Source: Dehalococcoidia bacterium (GTDB lineage: Bacteria > Chloroflexota > Dehalococcoidia > Dehalococcoidales > Fen-1064). Taken from it: a stretch of DNA of 16,567 nt. Position numbers and translations under genes: made by a program. This document shows positions 7,427 through 14,101 of this stretch, piece after piece; the first letter of the stretch is position 1; each line of letters starts with the position of its first letter. The DNA lies in assembly GCA_030691775.1 (NCBI GenBank), contig JAUYDN010000176.1, positions 1 to 16,567 of the forward strand, read 5' to 3'. The notes beneath the pieces were generated by a model, which saw only the letters and a program-made list of their open reading frames with translations, did no database searches and was not told the DNA's origin.

Positions 7427-8236
7427 TTAGTACGGCTGTTGCTTTCGTGGCTGGTAGCCGCCACCTTGCTGACCGCCCTGCGGATAGTTCCTGCGGCCGC
7501 CAAATCCGCCACGCATACTGCCGGTGTGGTCGGGCGGTCCCTGCAGACCGCCTCTCGGTGTGGGGGAGGGGTTCTTAGGATGGATGACTACCTTGCGTGA
7601 TTCACCCTCCCCGATGCTCTCCGTATAGACCGCCGGGTTATCCGCCAGGGTAATGTGCACAACCCGACGCTCGTAAGCGGGCATCGGCTCCAGGGTGAAA
7701 GGTGCACCTCGCGTCTTTACGTGGTCGGCCATTCTCAGCGCCAGTTCCTTGAGGGCGTCGTGACGGCGCGCCTTGTAGCCTTCCGCGTCCACTACGATCG
7801 GTACCCAGGTCTTAGTCTGGTGTCCGACGATGAGCCGGAGCATATACTGGAGCGCAGAGAGCGTCTGCCCGCGCCGTCCGATGAGTATACCCAAGTCATC
7901 GCCCGTAATATTAAATGCGATAGGAGCGGTAGGTCGTTCAGCGCTTTCATCGGGATAGCTGGCTGTCTCCACCGTGCCGTCGATTTCCAGCAGTTGCAGG
8001 AGCTTCTGCAGGGTTTCCGCTGAAACCGCGGTCATATCCGCGGTGGGCACCGCCGGTGCGTCCGTAATTCGTTCGACGCGTACCCGCGCATCCTCCGCCC
8101 CGAATCCGAAAATGCCGCCGCTTTTACCTTCGCTGAGGACGGTAATTTTTACTTCATCCCGGCTGGCATCCATTTCCTGCAGGGCTTTTTCAACCGCTTC
8201 ATCAACCGTTTTTGCGCTTACTTCCAGAACATCCAT
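7427..8236 (-). CDS. jag: Jag/KhpB-type RNA-binding protein (Jag_N, KH, R3H)
   Basis: This cytoplasmic RNA-binding protein is commonly encoded next to yidC and linked to cell-envelope control. The Jag_N domain is at the start, with the GGIFGFG motif (43-48 counting from the ATG at 8242). A KH domain around residues 105-150 has its GRRG loop at 122-125, and an R3H motif ERRVVH is at 191-196. The C-terminus is a Gly/Gln/Arg-rich tail, rich in GG and QQ, that is probably disordered. I chose the ATG at 8236 because AGGA then sits 7 nt upstream; the ATG at 8242 would overlap that site. It follows yidC by about 30 nt and ends the operon at a clear terminator. Length is in the usual range. Confidence 0.92.
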   Translation of the reverse strand: MDVLEVSAKTVDEAVEKALQEMDASRDEVKITVLSEGKSGGIFGFGAEDARVRVERITDAPAVPTADMTAVSAETLQKLLQLLEIDGTVETASYPDESAERPTAPIAFNITGDDLGILIGRRGQTLSALQYMLRLIVGHQTKTWVPIVVDAEGYKARRHDALKELALRMADHVKTRGAPFTLEPMPAYERRVVHITLADNPAVYTESIGEGESRKVVIHPKNPSPTPRGGLQGPPDHTGSMRGGFGGRRNYPQGGQQGGGYQPRKQQPY

Positions 8237-8267
8237 TGTCATATCCTTTTTATCAGAGTTTACGTAG

Positions 8268-9056
8268 TTATCTGGCAGACGAGCTAGAGGATTTGGCCGG
8301 GAGTTTCTTATCCGGTTGTTTCTTCGCGAGCATCGTCGCCAGCCCGCCCCAACCGGTGACGAAGTACTGCATGACGACGCTGATGATATTCGACGTCAGC
8401 CAGTAGAGGGCGAGGCCGCTGGGGAATGAGAGGGACATAAACGTGAACATTAACGGCATCATCCACAGCATCATCTGCCCTTGCGATTGCTGTTTCGGGT
8501 CGGCATAGTTCGGCGTGGTCATTTTTTGCTGTACCCACATCGTTGCGCCGACCAGTATCGGCAGAAGGAGATACTTGTCCGATGCGCCCATATCGAACCA
8601 GAGGAACCGGCTACCGAGCGGCACAATATCGAAGACAGATGGCCAGGAAGTGTACAGGTGGCGGGAGAGGTTGAGGAGCTCTTCGGGTCCCGTGGCAAGG
8701 ACGCGGGTAATCGATTGGTATAGCGCAATCCACACGGGCGTCTGGACGAGCATCGGCAGGACACAACCCGCCGGGGAAACACCCGCTTCCTTGTAGAGTG
8801 CCATCTGCTCCTTCGCCAGCCGCTGGCGGTCACGGGCATGTTTCTTTTGCAGTTCGACCAGCTTCGGCTGGACTTCCTGCATCTTTTTGCTGGAAAGTAG
8901 CTGGCGGCGGGAGAGCGGGTACATCGCGGCGCGGATTATAATCGTCAAAAGAATAATGGCGATACCCAGATTACTGAAAAGGTATTTTGAAAGAACGACG
9001 AGAATATTTATCATCGGGTTGAGGATGATTACGTCCCAGATTGCGCCAGCGTCCAA
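8268..9056 (-). CDS. yidC: YidC/Oxa1-type membrane protein insertase, short form
   Basis: The 262-residue protein inserts and folds membrane proteins, alone or with SecYEG. It has the five-helix YidC2 core without the large periplasmic domain of Gram-negative YidC. The hydrophilic-groove arginine is Arg42 in IIIRAAMYPL. A basic coiled cytoplasmic loop (KKMQEVQPKLVELQKKH and beyond) follows, then hydrophobic segments near residues 100-120 and 155-235 and a Lys/Ser-rich C-terminus. No lipobox is seen at the N-terminus, unlike in many Firmicutes. The start is TTG, with GTGAGG and GGAA upstream. It begins only 11 nt after the propeller lipoprotein, so the two are very likely translated from one message. 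Confidence 0.95.
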   Translation of the reverse strand: MDAGAIWDVIILNPMINILVVLSKYLFSNLGIAIILLTIIIRAAMYPLSRRQLLSSKKMQEVQPKLVELQKKHARDRQRLAKEQMALYKEAGVSPAGCVLPMLVQTPVWIALYQSITRVLATGPEELLNLSRHLYTSWPSVFDIVPLGSRFLWFDMGASDKYLLLPILVGATMWVQQKMTTPNYADPKQQSQGQMMLWMMPLMFTFMSLSFPSGLALYWLTSNIISVVMQYFVTGWGGLATMLAKKQPDKKLPAKSSSSSAR

Positions 9057-9067
9057 TTCCTATAACC

Positions 9068-10243
9068 TCACTTGGTTGTTGTAATCGATAATGAGAACTT
9101 CTGCAGTGCGCCGTTCTGCGCATTCAAGCCATAAAAATTATCCCGGGTGGAATGCAAATATACCGTTCCGCCACTGGCGAACAAAGGCGCATTAACGCCT
9201 TCGGTCATACTTGCCAGTTCACGCATGCTAAAGTCCCTGGTATTGATAGAGTAAATGCGGCTCGTTTTCTTTGCCAGGTCCGTAGCCGCGGCAATCAAGT
9301 TATCGCCAACCAGCACCGGAGACGAGCTGATAGCGTTGCCCAGGTTGACAGACCTTATCAGGCTTCCATTGCGAGTGTCGAGTGCATATACATTGCCATC
9401 CAGGTTGGGGGCAAAAAGAGTATCCCTGGAAATAACAGGCTTCGCCCAGAACCAGTTCTTCGGTGCTTCAGCAGAGCCTTCCGCCGGGAATTTCCAAGCC
9501 AGCTTGCCGGTCTGGGCTTCGACCGCATACATGTGGCGGTCGTAGCTACCGAAATAAACCAGGTTATTGCTGATGACAGGGGTTGCGCTGATAGCGCCCT
9601 CTGTTTCAAACTCCCATTTTTTTGTCCCGTCAGTGGAGCTGAGCGCAATCAGCTTTTTGTTGAATGTGCTGATATACAATGTTGTGCCATCGACTGCCGG
9701 CGCCGACCAGATTTTCTGCCCGAGGTCTGTGGACCATTCCTTGAAACCATCGGCGGCGTTGAGAGCGAAGACAGCACCGGTGGTGGAACCGAAGAAGACT
9801 TTGCCGCCGGAGACAGTCAGCCCGCCGATAATTGCCCCGCCGATATTCCCCTGCCGCGGGTAAACCCAGCGCCAATCTTCCATTAGTCTGCCGTCCACGA
9901 GCGGGTACGCATAGACCCTACCGTCATATCCGCCGATGATGACAAGGTCATTGTTCGTGACGGGGGAGGCGTAAACCGCGATGGGGACGGTTTGGGTGCC
10001 GCAGGAAAAAAAGCCGCCGGGACTGGGGGTAACCAGCCGGATTGGCTCACCGCGTACAGCGCCGGTGGTGCTATCCACGGAGTAGACCCTGCCTGAAATG
10101 GTGATAAAAACAAGTGTACCATTAAGCTCGCTGACGCCTGCCCAACCGCGGGGCGCCGGCGCACCGGTACAGCTCACAAAAAGCACAAGTCCCAGGATTA
10201 CGGTGGTCAGTAGAATACCGATTTTCTTCAGGTTCTTATTCAA
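9068..10243 (-). CDS. PQQ-type beta-propeller lipoprotein next to yidC
   Basis: This is a secreted, probably lipid-anchored protein of 391 residues. The N-terminus MNKNLKKIG is followed by a hydrophobic stretch and LFVSC (Cys25). The rest is a repeat protein with about eight blades of the PQQ/BamB-like propeller type, each carrying a variant of VYALD-x2-xG: near residues 53 (VYSVDSTTG), 109, 157 (VFALNAADG), 198 (LIALSSTDG), 239 (MYAVEAQTG), 285 (VYALDTRNG), 333 and 371 (FYGLNAQNG). No quinoprotein dehydrogenase active-site features were recognised, so it is more likely a scaffold or binding protein than an enzyme. The start codon is TTG with GGAG about 11 nt upstream. Its place 11 nt before yidC suggests a role in membrane protein insertion or quality control, which is inference. 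Confidence 0.88.
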   Translation of the reverse strand: MNKNLKKIGILLTTVILGLVLFVSCTGAPAPRGWAGVSELNGTLVFITISGRVYSVDSTTGAVRGEPIRLVTPSPGGFFSCGTQTVPIAVYASPVTNNDLVIIGGYDGRVYAYPLVDGRLMEDWRWVYPRQGNIGGAIIGGLTVSGGKVFFGSTTGAVFALNAADGFKEWSTDLGQKIWSAPAVDGTTLYISTFNKKLIALSSTDGTKKWEFETEGAISATPVISNNLVYFGSYDRHMYAVEAQTGKLAWKFPAEGSAEAPKNWFWAKPVISRDTLFAPNLDGNVYALDTRNGSLIRSVNLGNAISSSPVLVGDNLIAAATDLAKKTSRIYSINTRDFSMRELASMTEGVNAPLFASGGTVYLHSTRDNFYGLNAQNGALQKFSLSITTTK

Positions 10244-10732
10244 GTCCAGTTATACTCCGACAGAACCAAGTGCAGTCCGAATACAGAAAATAGCCCAAAG
10301 GTATAAAGATTGAGGCAATAATTTCCTTAGAATTCCTTCCCCCTTGAGGGGGGAAGGTCAGGATGATGGTGAACATCGTGAACTTTTGACACTCTCATCC
10401 CTTCGGCAAAGCTCATTTGGTGGTCCCGATACAATCGGGATGGGTGACTCATCTCGGTGGCGACACGGTGGAGCCAGTGGGACCAGGGCAGGTTTTAATG
10501 ATGTTGTCCTAAATTGCGTGGATTGTCGGGTCAAGCCCGACAATGACAAAGACGCTGCTGGATGCCAGCGAAAGCTGGCATCCAGCATCTCCAAATTGTC
10601 ATTCCAGCGAAGCCTGTCCCGTACTGCGATACGGGAGCGGGAATCCAGACACGAACAGTTTTCTGCTTTAGTTGAAGTCATTTTAAGACAACCTGAAAAA
10701 ATTTGTATTTTCCTCGCATGTTCTTCATGATT
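10244..10732. other. 490-bp gap within the housekeeping run, repeat-rich
   Basis: No gene could be supported. The gap holds a hairpin TTCCCCCTT/GGGGGGAA near 10338-10358, CCCGAT/ATCGGG near 10425-10441, and the repeat cluster listed at 10523-10636. It separates yidD from the propeller-yidC-jag genes. Whether transcription passes through is not visible; I found no convincing promoter for the downstream set. Confidence 0.6.
10523..10636. repeat. Dispersed double-hairpin repeat, copy B, plus a third hairpin
   Basis: TTGTCGGG (10523-10530) pairs with CCCGACAA (10536-10543) and is followed by TGACAAA, exactly as at 1590. Hairpin 2 pairs TGCTGGATGCCAGC (10556-10569) with its exact complement (10574-10587) around a GAAA tetraloop. 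Compared with copy A, two T-A pairs have become C-G and G-C. A third hairpin, TCCCGTA/TACGGGA (10617-10636), sits within a GTCATTCCAGC...GGAATCC block of the kind found at 7032. Confidence 0.8.
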
Positions 10733-10954
10733 TCAGGGCACCGGGTCGTAGCCGCCGGGATTAAACGGATGACACCGTGCGATTCTCCGCGCTCCGAACC
10801 ACACACCCTTGAAGAAGCCATACTTTTCAATGGCTTCGTAGGTATACTGGGAACAGGTAGGGGTGAAGCGGCAGGACGGCGGCGTAACCTGCGAGATAGT
10901 CGATTGGTAGAATTTTATCAACTGTAAAGCCACTTTCTTCACGGTGTTCCGCAA
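10733..10954 (-). CDS. yidD: YidD, membrane protein insertion efficiency factor
   Basis: This small protein of about 70 residues is a member of the YidD family, which aids YidC-dependent insertion and sits at the inner face of the membrane through an amphipathic N-terminus. The family signature is clear: KFYQSTISQ, then CRFTPTCSQYTYEAI and the C-terminal HPFNPGGYDPVP. Conserved cysteines are in the CRFTPTCS motif and in ARCHP. The upstream limit is a TTG at 10954. A GTG at 10942, giving MKKVALQLIKFYQ, fits the family N-terminus better and has a weak GGAA upstream, so the start is open between the two. Its neighbours are rnpA, 88 nt upstream, and the propeller-yidC pair after the repeat-rich gap. 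Confidence 0.93.
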   Translation of the reverse strand: MRNTVKKVALQLIKFYQSTISQVTPPSCRFTPTCSQYTYEAIEKYGFFKGVWFGARRIARCHPFNPGGYDPVP

Positions 10955-11042
10955 TTTTCAGCAATCTGATGTCAGCTTTTAGCCTTTAACATAAGGGACA
11001 CTGGTCGATTTTCCTTCTGTAATCCTGTCCCGCGGTCCGCTT

Positions 11043-11405
11043 TCAGTGAGGATTGGCATTTGCGTCCGGCGTGTGGTCTTCCAGAATCCGGGCACGGGTG
11101 AGCAGTTCTATGACCGCTTTCTTCAGGTCGGAGTATTTTACCGGTCCCGGGCTGGCGCGGGCAATCAGGACCAAATCCCACCCCGGTATCAGCGGCGTCT
11201 GGCGGATAATTTCGCGTAGCCGGCGTTTCATCTTGTTTCTAGCGACCGCTTTGCCTACTTTCTTGCCGACCGAGAAGCCGCACCGGGTGACAGGAAGACT
11301 GTTGGGCATTGCCCTCATTACCACCAGACTGCTATGCCACGAAGCGCTTTTAGCGTAGACCCTGGCGTACTGTTCCGGTTTGGTGAGGAATTCAACCCCG
11401 CTCGT
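11043..11405 (-). CDS. rnpA: Ribonuclease P protein component, probable ACG start
   Basis: The protein subunit of RNase P helps the catalytic RNA remove 5' leaders from pre-tRNA. The signature RNKMKRRLRE follows GFSVGKKVGKAVA, as in the family. The first usual start codon, GTG at 11324, gives only 93 residues and would cut off the conserved N-terminal strand and helix. Upstream the frame stays open and family-like (LTKPEQYARVYAK, then SASWHSSLVVM) back to a TAA at 11426-11424, but contains no ATG, GTG or TTG. ACG at 11405-11403 lies 5 nt after GGAGG (11415-11411) and would give 120 residues, the normal size. I annotate that start as the best inference; a sequencing error turning ATG into ACG would explain it too. 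The gene follows rpmH by 24 nt. Confidence 0.85.
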   Translation of the reverse strand, partial: TSGVEFLTKPEQYARVYAKSASWHSSLVVMRAMPNSLPVTRCGFSVGKKVGKAVARNKMKRRLREIIRQTPLIPGWDLVLIARASPGPVKYSDLKKAVIELLTRARILEDHTPDANANPH

Positions 11406-11429
11406 CGCGCCCTCCGTTGTGCCTTATCC

Positions 11430-11570
11430 TCACACCACGGTCAACCGCTTGCGGCCTTTCAGGCGCCTTGCCTTGAGAACGTCCCGGCCTCCCCGGGTGC
11501 TCATTCTTTTCAGAAAGCCGTGTTCGCGTCTCCGCGGTATTTTCTTTGGCTGATAGGTCCTTTTTGGCAC
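11430..11570 (-). CDS. rpmH: 50S ribosomal protein L34
   Basis: This 46-residue basic protein is unmistakably L34: it begins PKRTYQPKK after the start and contains EHGFLKRMSTRGGRDVLKAR and the ending GRKRLTVV. The start codon is GTG at 11570, 19 nt after the rpsR stop codon, with AGTGTGAAGGG upstream as a weak ribosome binding site. It lies directly before rnpA, the near-universal arrangement. It is part of the large ribosomal subunit. Confidence 0.95.
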   Translation of the reverse strand: MPKRTYQPKKIPRRREHGFLKRMSTRGGRDVLKARRLKGRKRLTVV

Positions 11571-11589
11571 TGTTCAGTTTCCCTTCACA

Positions 11590-12003
11590 CTACTTATCTG
11601 CCTGCGGCGCGGGCTCAGGAGCCGGTGGGGCAGGTGGAGTTGTGGCGACGGGTGCCGCTACCAGCACGGGCTGCCTGGGCACCGTGAAGACGTGGTCGGG
11701 AACAAAAGGTAGAAGCGCCAGGTGTCTTGCCCGTTTGATGGCGGTTGCCAGGGCGCGCTGGTGTTTAGCGCAGGTGCCGGTGCGCCGCCGCGGGTCGATC
11801 TTCGCCCGGTCGGAAATGTAGGCGCGCAGTTTGTCCGGGATTTTGTAATCGATGACCTCATTTTTGTTGGCGCAGAAGAAGCAGACTTTGCGCCGTGGCA
11901 CGTACCGTGGCCGTCCTCCCGGACGGGTCGTCCCCCGGGGACGGAATCCTCCGGTCCGGGATGCCGATGATGTCTGTGTTCCTGTTGGTGTTTCTCTGGT
12001 CAC
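11590..12003 (-). CDS. rpsR: 30S ribosomal protein S18 with N- and C-terminal extensions
   Basis: The core from about residue 38 to 100 is S18: KVCFFCANK, then IDYKIPDKLRAYISDRAKI, PRRRTGTCAKHQRALATAIKRARHLALLPF. At 137 residues it is much longer than the usual 75-90. The N-terminal 37 residues are rich in Thr, Arg, Gly and Pro, and the last 30 are rich in Pro and Ala. Both tails look disordered. Cys41, Cys44, Cys78 and His81 could bind zinc, as in the cysteine-bearing form of S18. The start is GTG with GGAG about 10 nt upstream, 15 nt after ssb. It binds next to S6, encoded two genes upstream. Confidence 0.95.
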   Translation of the reverse strand: MTRETPTGTQTSSASRTGGFRPRGTTRPGGRPRYVPRRKVCFFCANKNEVIDYKIPDKLRAYISDRAKIDPRRRTGTCAKHQRALATAIKRARHLALLPFVPDHVFTVPRQPVLVAAPVATTPPAPPAPEPAPQADK

Positions 12004-12018
12004 TTTTAATATTCTCCG

Positions 12019-12435
12019 CTAGAAAGGTATATCGTCTGGTTCAATCTCACCAGCCACTTCGCCTTCATCTGTTTTCGCTTCTGTTCCCGTTGTCGCTACA
12101 GCCGCTTGCCGGTCGAGGAACTTTACCCGGTCGGCGACGATTTCATTGCGTGAGCGGCGCTGTCCGTCCTGCCCTTCCCATTGGCGCAGTCGCAATCGTC
12201 CCTCTACGTACACCAGCCTCCCCTTGGTGAGGAACTGGTTGCATTGCTCGGCGAGCCTGCCCCAGGCGACCACGGCAAACCACTCGGTCTCTTCTTTACG
12301 CTCACCGTCCGGGGTCGTGTACCGCCAGTTGGTGGCGACCCGGAATGACGTCACCGGACGTCCGCTGGGTGTAAAACGCATTTCCGGTTCATTACCCAGA
12401 TTGCCAATGATTGTAATCCTGTTGACGCTCACCAT
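12019..12435 (-). CDS. ssb: Single-stranded DNA-binding protein
   Basis: This OB-fold protein coats single-stranded DNA during replication and repair. The start of the fold, VNRITIIGNLGNEPEMR, then GRPVTSFRVATN, EWFAVVAWGRLAEQC and the KGRLVYVEGRLR strand are all as in bacterial SSB. The C-terminus is acidic and ends DDIPF, the tip that docks SSB partner proteins. I start at the ATG at 12435 because AGAAGGAG lies about 10 nt upstream; the upstream ATG at 12462 would add nine residues outside the family. At 138 residues it is of normal length. It sits between rpsF and rpsR, the classic order. Confidence 0.95.
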   Translation of the reverse strand: MVSVNRITIIGNLGNEPEMRFTPSGRPVTSFRVATNWRYTTPDGERKEETEWFAVVAWGRLAEQCNQFLTKGRLVYVEGRLRLRQWEGQDGQRRSRNEIVADRVKFLDRQAAVATTGTEAKTDEGEVAGEIEPDDIPF

Positions 12436-12509
12436 AGTCCCGCAACTCCTTCTGGACGCCACCGGACCGCTAACGCTCGCCGAGCGTCACCAGCCCTGCA
12501 CCACCGCAC

Positions 12510-12827
12510 CTATTCAATCTTGACGAGGAGATGGCGGAGGACGTCTTCCGAGATTTTAAGGCTGTTTTCCAGTTCCCGGTTCTGGTCTGGTTTAGCCTGG
12601 AATTTCAGCAAAAAGTAAGAGCCTTCTCCGAAGTGCTTGATGGGGTACGCCAGCCTCTTTTTGCCCCACTTTTGTGTCTCGCCAGCGGTGCCACCTTTGC
12701 CGGCGATGAACTTTCTGACATTCTCGACCGCCGCTTCCACTTTTTCCTCCGCCAGGTCCGGTCGGAGAATAATGATGAGCTCGTAGCTGTTCAGCTTTTC
12801 TTTTACCGCAGTTTTTTCAGATACCAT
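12510..12827 (-). CDS. rpsF: 30S ribosomal protein S6
   Basis: S6 features are NSYELIIILRPDLAEE, the WGKKRLAYPIKHFGEGSYFLLKF segment, and the VLRHLLVKIE ending. The frame is open further upstream to 12890, but those 21 residues are hydrophobic, unlike S6, and overlap the predicted promoter, so the ATG at 12827 is the likely start (105 residues, normal for the family). A GGCGGGATGG stretch before it is only a weak ribosome binding site. It is the first gene of the minus-strand run with ssb and rpsR and is a small-subunit protein that pairs with S18. Confidence 0.94.
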   Translation of the reverse strand: MVSEKTAVKEKLNSYELIIILRPDLAEEKVEAAVENVRKFIAGKGGTAGETQKWGKKRLAYPIKHFGEGSYFLLKFQAKPDQNRELENSLKISEDVLRHLLVKIE

Positions 12828-12865
12828 CCATCCCGCCAAGATATTCAGTAGTTTACAAACAATAT

Positions 12866-12895
12866 AGCATAACACAATTTTTGGATACAAGACAA
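12866..12895 (-). promoter_or_regulatory. Candidate promoter of the rpsF operon
   Basis: On the minus strand TTGTCT (12895-12890) and TATGCT (12871-12866) are 18 nt apart; an overlapping pair, TTGTAT and TATATT, is also 18 nt apart. The region is A+T-rich and lies about 35 nt before the S6 start codon. Each box matches the consensus only in part. Confidence 0.45.
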
Positions 12896-12985
12896 GTGTT
12901 GTACGTAAATCTCAAGTCTAGAAACTCATAAGTTAAAGCCACATCTCAAAGGTCAAAGCTGGTTATTGGTCGTTTTCAGAATCGT

Positions 12986-13008
12986 TCGTACCGACACTAT
13001 CGGTACGA
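12986..13008. repeat. Perfect 9-bp hairpin upstream of the rpsF promoter
   Basis: TCGTACCGA (12986-12994) pairs with TCGGTACGA (13000-13008) around CACTA. There is no T tract on either side. It lies about 90 bp upstream of the rpsF promoter and could be an operator or one more dispersed hairpin. Confidence 0.55.
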
Positions 13009-13036
13009 CGAAGTATGAAAAAACATGTATCCCTTT

Positions 13037-13417
13037 GTCATTCCCGCCCCCGTATCCAGTGCGGGGGGCATTGCCCTAAAACTCCAATGCATCCTTGTCA
13101 CCCTGACCCCCTCTGGTGGGGAGAAAGGGGGTGGTTGACTATTGAAATTTGTGCTTTGGACTTTTTCTCTAAAAGGGTCTCCCTGCCTACTGAGTAGGTG
13201 CTGGAGATTCTTCGTTCTTCCGATGCTTCATACCGAAACATCGGGACTCAGAATGACATTTGAGGCAACGCCAGTGCGGGGCCAGGCTCCGAGCGGGAAT
13301 CCAGCATTTCTTAGTCAGGATACAGGCCTTCAGGTCCGAGTCTTGTGCCCGAGGCCGGAGTTCACCCCTTCGGTGGACTCAGGGCAAGCCTGGGCAATGC
13401 CGCAGGGCTGGTATGAC
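13037..13417. repeat. Composite of dispersed repeats
   Basis: About 380 bp are built of repeat modules. GTCATTCCCGCCCCCGTATC starts the block at 13037. From 13097 to 13257 lies a 161-bp relative of the ileS-leader repeat, with ends GTCACCCTGA and TCAGAATGAC and the shared GGGTCTCC, TGCCTAC and GGAGATTCTTCG blocks. After it come GGGAATCCAGC and a closing GGTATGAC (13410-13417), as in the element at 7032. It seems that one repeat sits inside another. No gene is seen in 12900-13490. Confidence 0.7.
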
Positions 13418-13431
13418 AGAAGGCGATTGGT

Positions 13432-13449
13432 TATAATATTTATAATATT
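13432..13449 (+). promoter_or_regulatory. Tandem TATAATATT before the methyltransferase pair
   Basis: TATAATATT occurs twice in direct succession (13432-13440 and 13441-13449), giving two perfect -10 hexamers about 45-60 bp before the first methyltransferase. No good -35 box stands at the right distance from either, so this is a weak promoter call. Confidence 0.3.
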
Positions 13450-13491
13450 AACAAGTAATGCTATTTCCGGGGTAATTAGTAGAGGAATGGA

Positions 13492-14100
13492 ATGGTAACC
13501 AGAGTACGGAGCACCTACGACCGCATCGCGCCGGTGTATGACCTGATGGAAGGTATGATGGAGCGAAAGCGTATGCACAAATGGCGGGCGCTGGTGTGGA
13601 GCAAGGTGGAGGGCAATACTGTACTCGAGGTGGGGGTGGGGACGGGTAAAAACTTTCCTTACTACCCGGCAGGAGTGGAAGTGACCGCCATCGATTACAG
13701 CGGCAAGATGCTCGCCCGTGCCAGAAAAAAAGCGCAGATACAGGGCATAAAAGTGCGTCTCGAGCAAATGGATGCCCAGGACCTCGCCTTCCCGGATAAT
13801 ACCTTCGATATTGTGATTGCTATCTGCGTCTTCTGTTCGGTGCCGGACCCGGTACGCGGGCTGGAAGAAGTGAAACGGGTTTGTAAACCCGGCGGTAAGG
13901 TCGTCCTGCTGGAACACGTGCTGAGCGCCAATAAAATCATGGCGTGGTTGATGAATACGGTTAATCCCGTTGTCTCGACACTGATGGGACCCAACATCAA
14001 CCGCCGCACGGTGGAGAACGTAGCAAAGAGCGGTCTGAAAATCGAGCGCGTCACCGACCTTACCGGTATCTTCAAGCTCATCGAAGCCAGGAAAGAGTAG
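13492..14100 (+). CDS. Class I SAM-dependent methyltransferase
   Basis: This 202-residue protein has the UbiE/Methyltransf_11 type fold. Near the N-terminus is STYDRIAPVYDLMEG, a segment common to UbiE-like and phospholipid N-methyltransferases. Motif I is VLEVGVGTG (44-52), followed by the acidic AIDYS (D68) that binds the SAM ribose and the post-motif LAFPDNTFD. CKPGGKVVLLEH is motif III-like. The C-terminal half has hydrophobic segments (IMAWLMNTVNPVVSTLMG), which suggests a lipid or quinone substrate. The ATG has AGAGG upstream. The next methyltransferase starts one base after its stop codon. A PmtA-type phosphatidylethanolamine methyltransferase or a quinone methyltransferase are both possible; the substrate cannot be read from the sequence. 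Confidence 0.88.
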   Translation: MVTRVRSTYDRIAPVYDLMEGMMERKRMHKWRALVWSKVEGNTVLEVGVGTGKNFPYYPAGVEVTAIDYSGKMLARARKKAQIQGIKVRLEQMDAQDLAFPDNTFDIVIAICVFCSVPDPVRGLEEVKRVCKPGGKVVLLEHVLSANKIMAWLMNTVNPVVSTLMGPNINRRTVENVAKSGLKIERVTDLTGIFKLIEARKE

Positions 14101-14101
14101 C

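Noticed and set aside
9068..10243. PQQ-dependent dehydrogenase
   Set aside because: The repeats match the propeller family, but I see no catalytic Asp/disulfide or haem motif, and the protein is shorter than those enzymes (about 600 residues).
12827..12890. N-terminal extension of S6
   Set aside because: The 21 added residues are hydrophobic and overlap the promoter; the S6 fold begins after the ATG at 12827.
12840..13490. Replication origin near rpmH/rpsF
   Set aside because: By eye I found no cluster of TTATNCACA DnaA boxes and no dnaA gene; the stretch consists of repeats.
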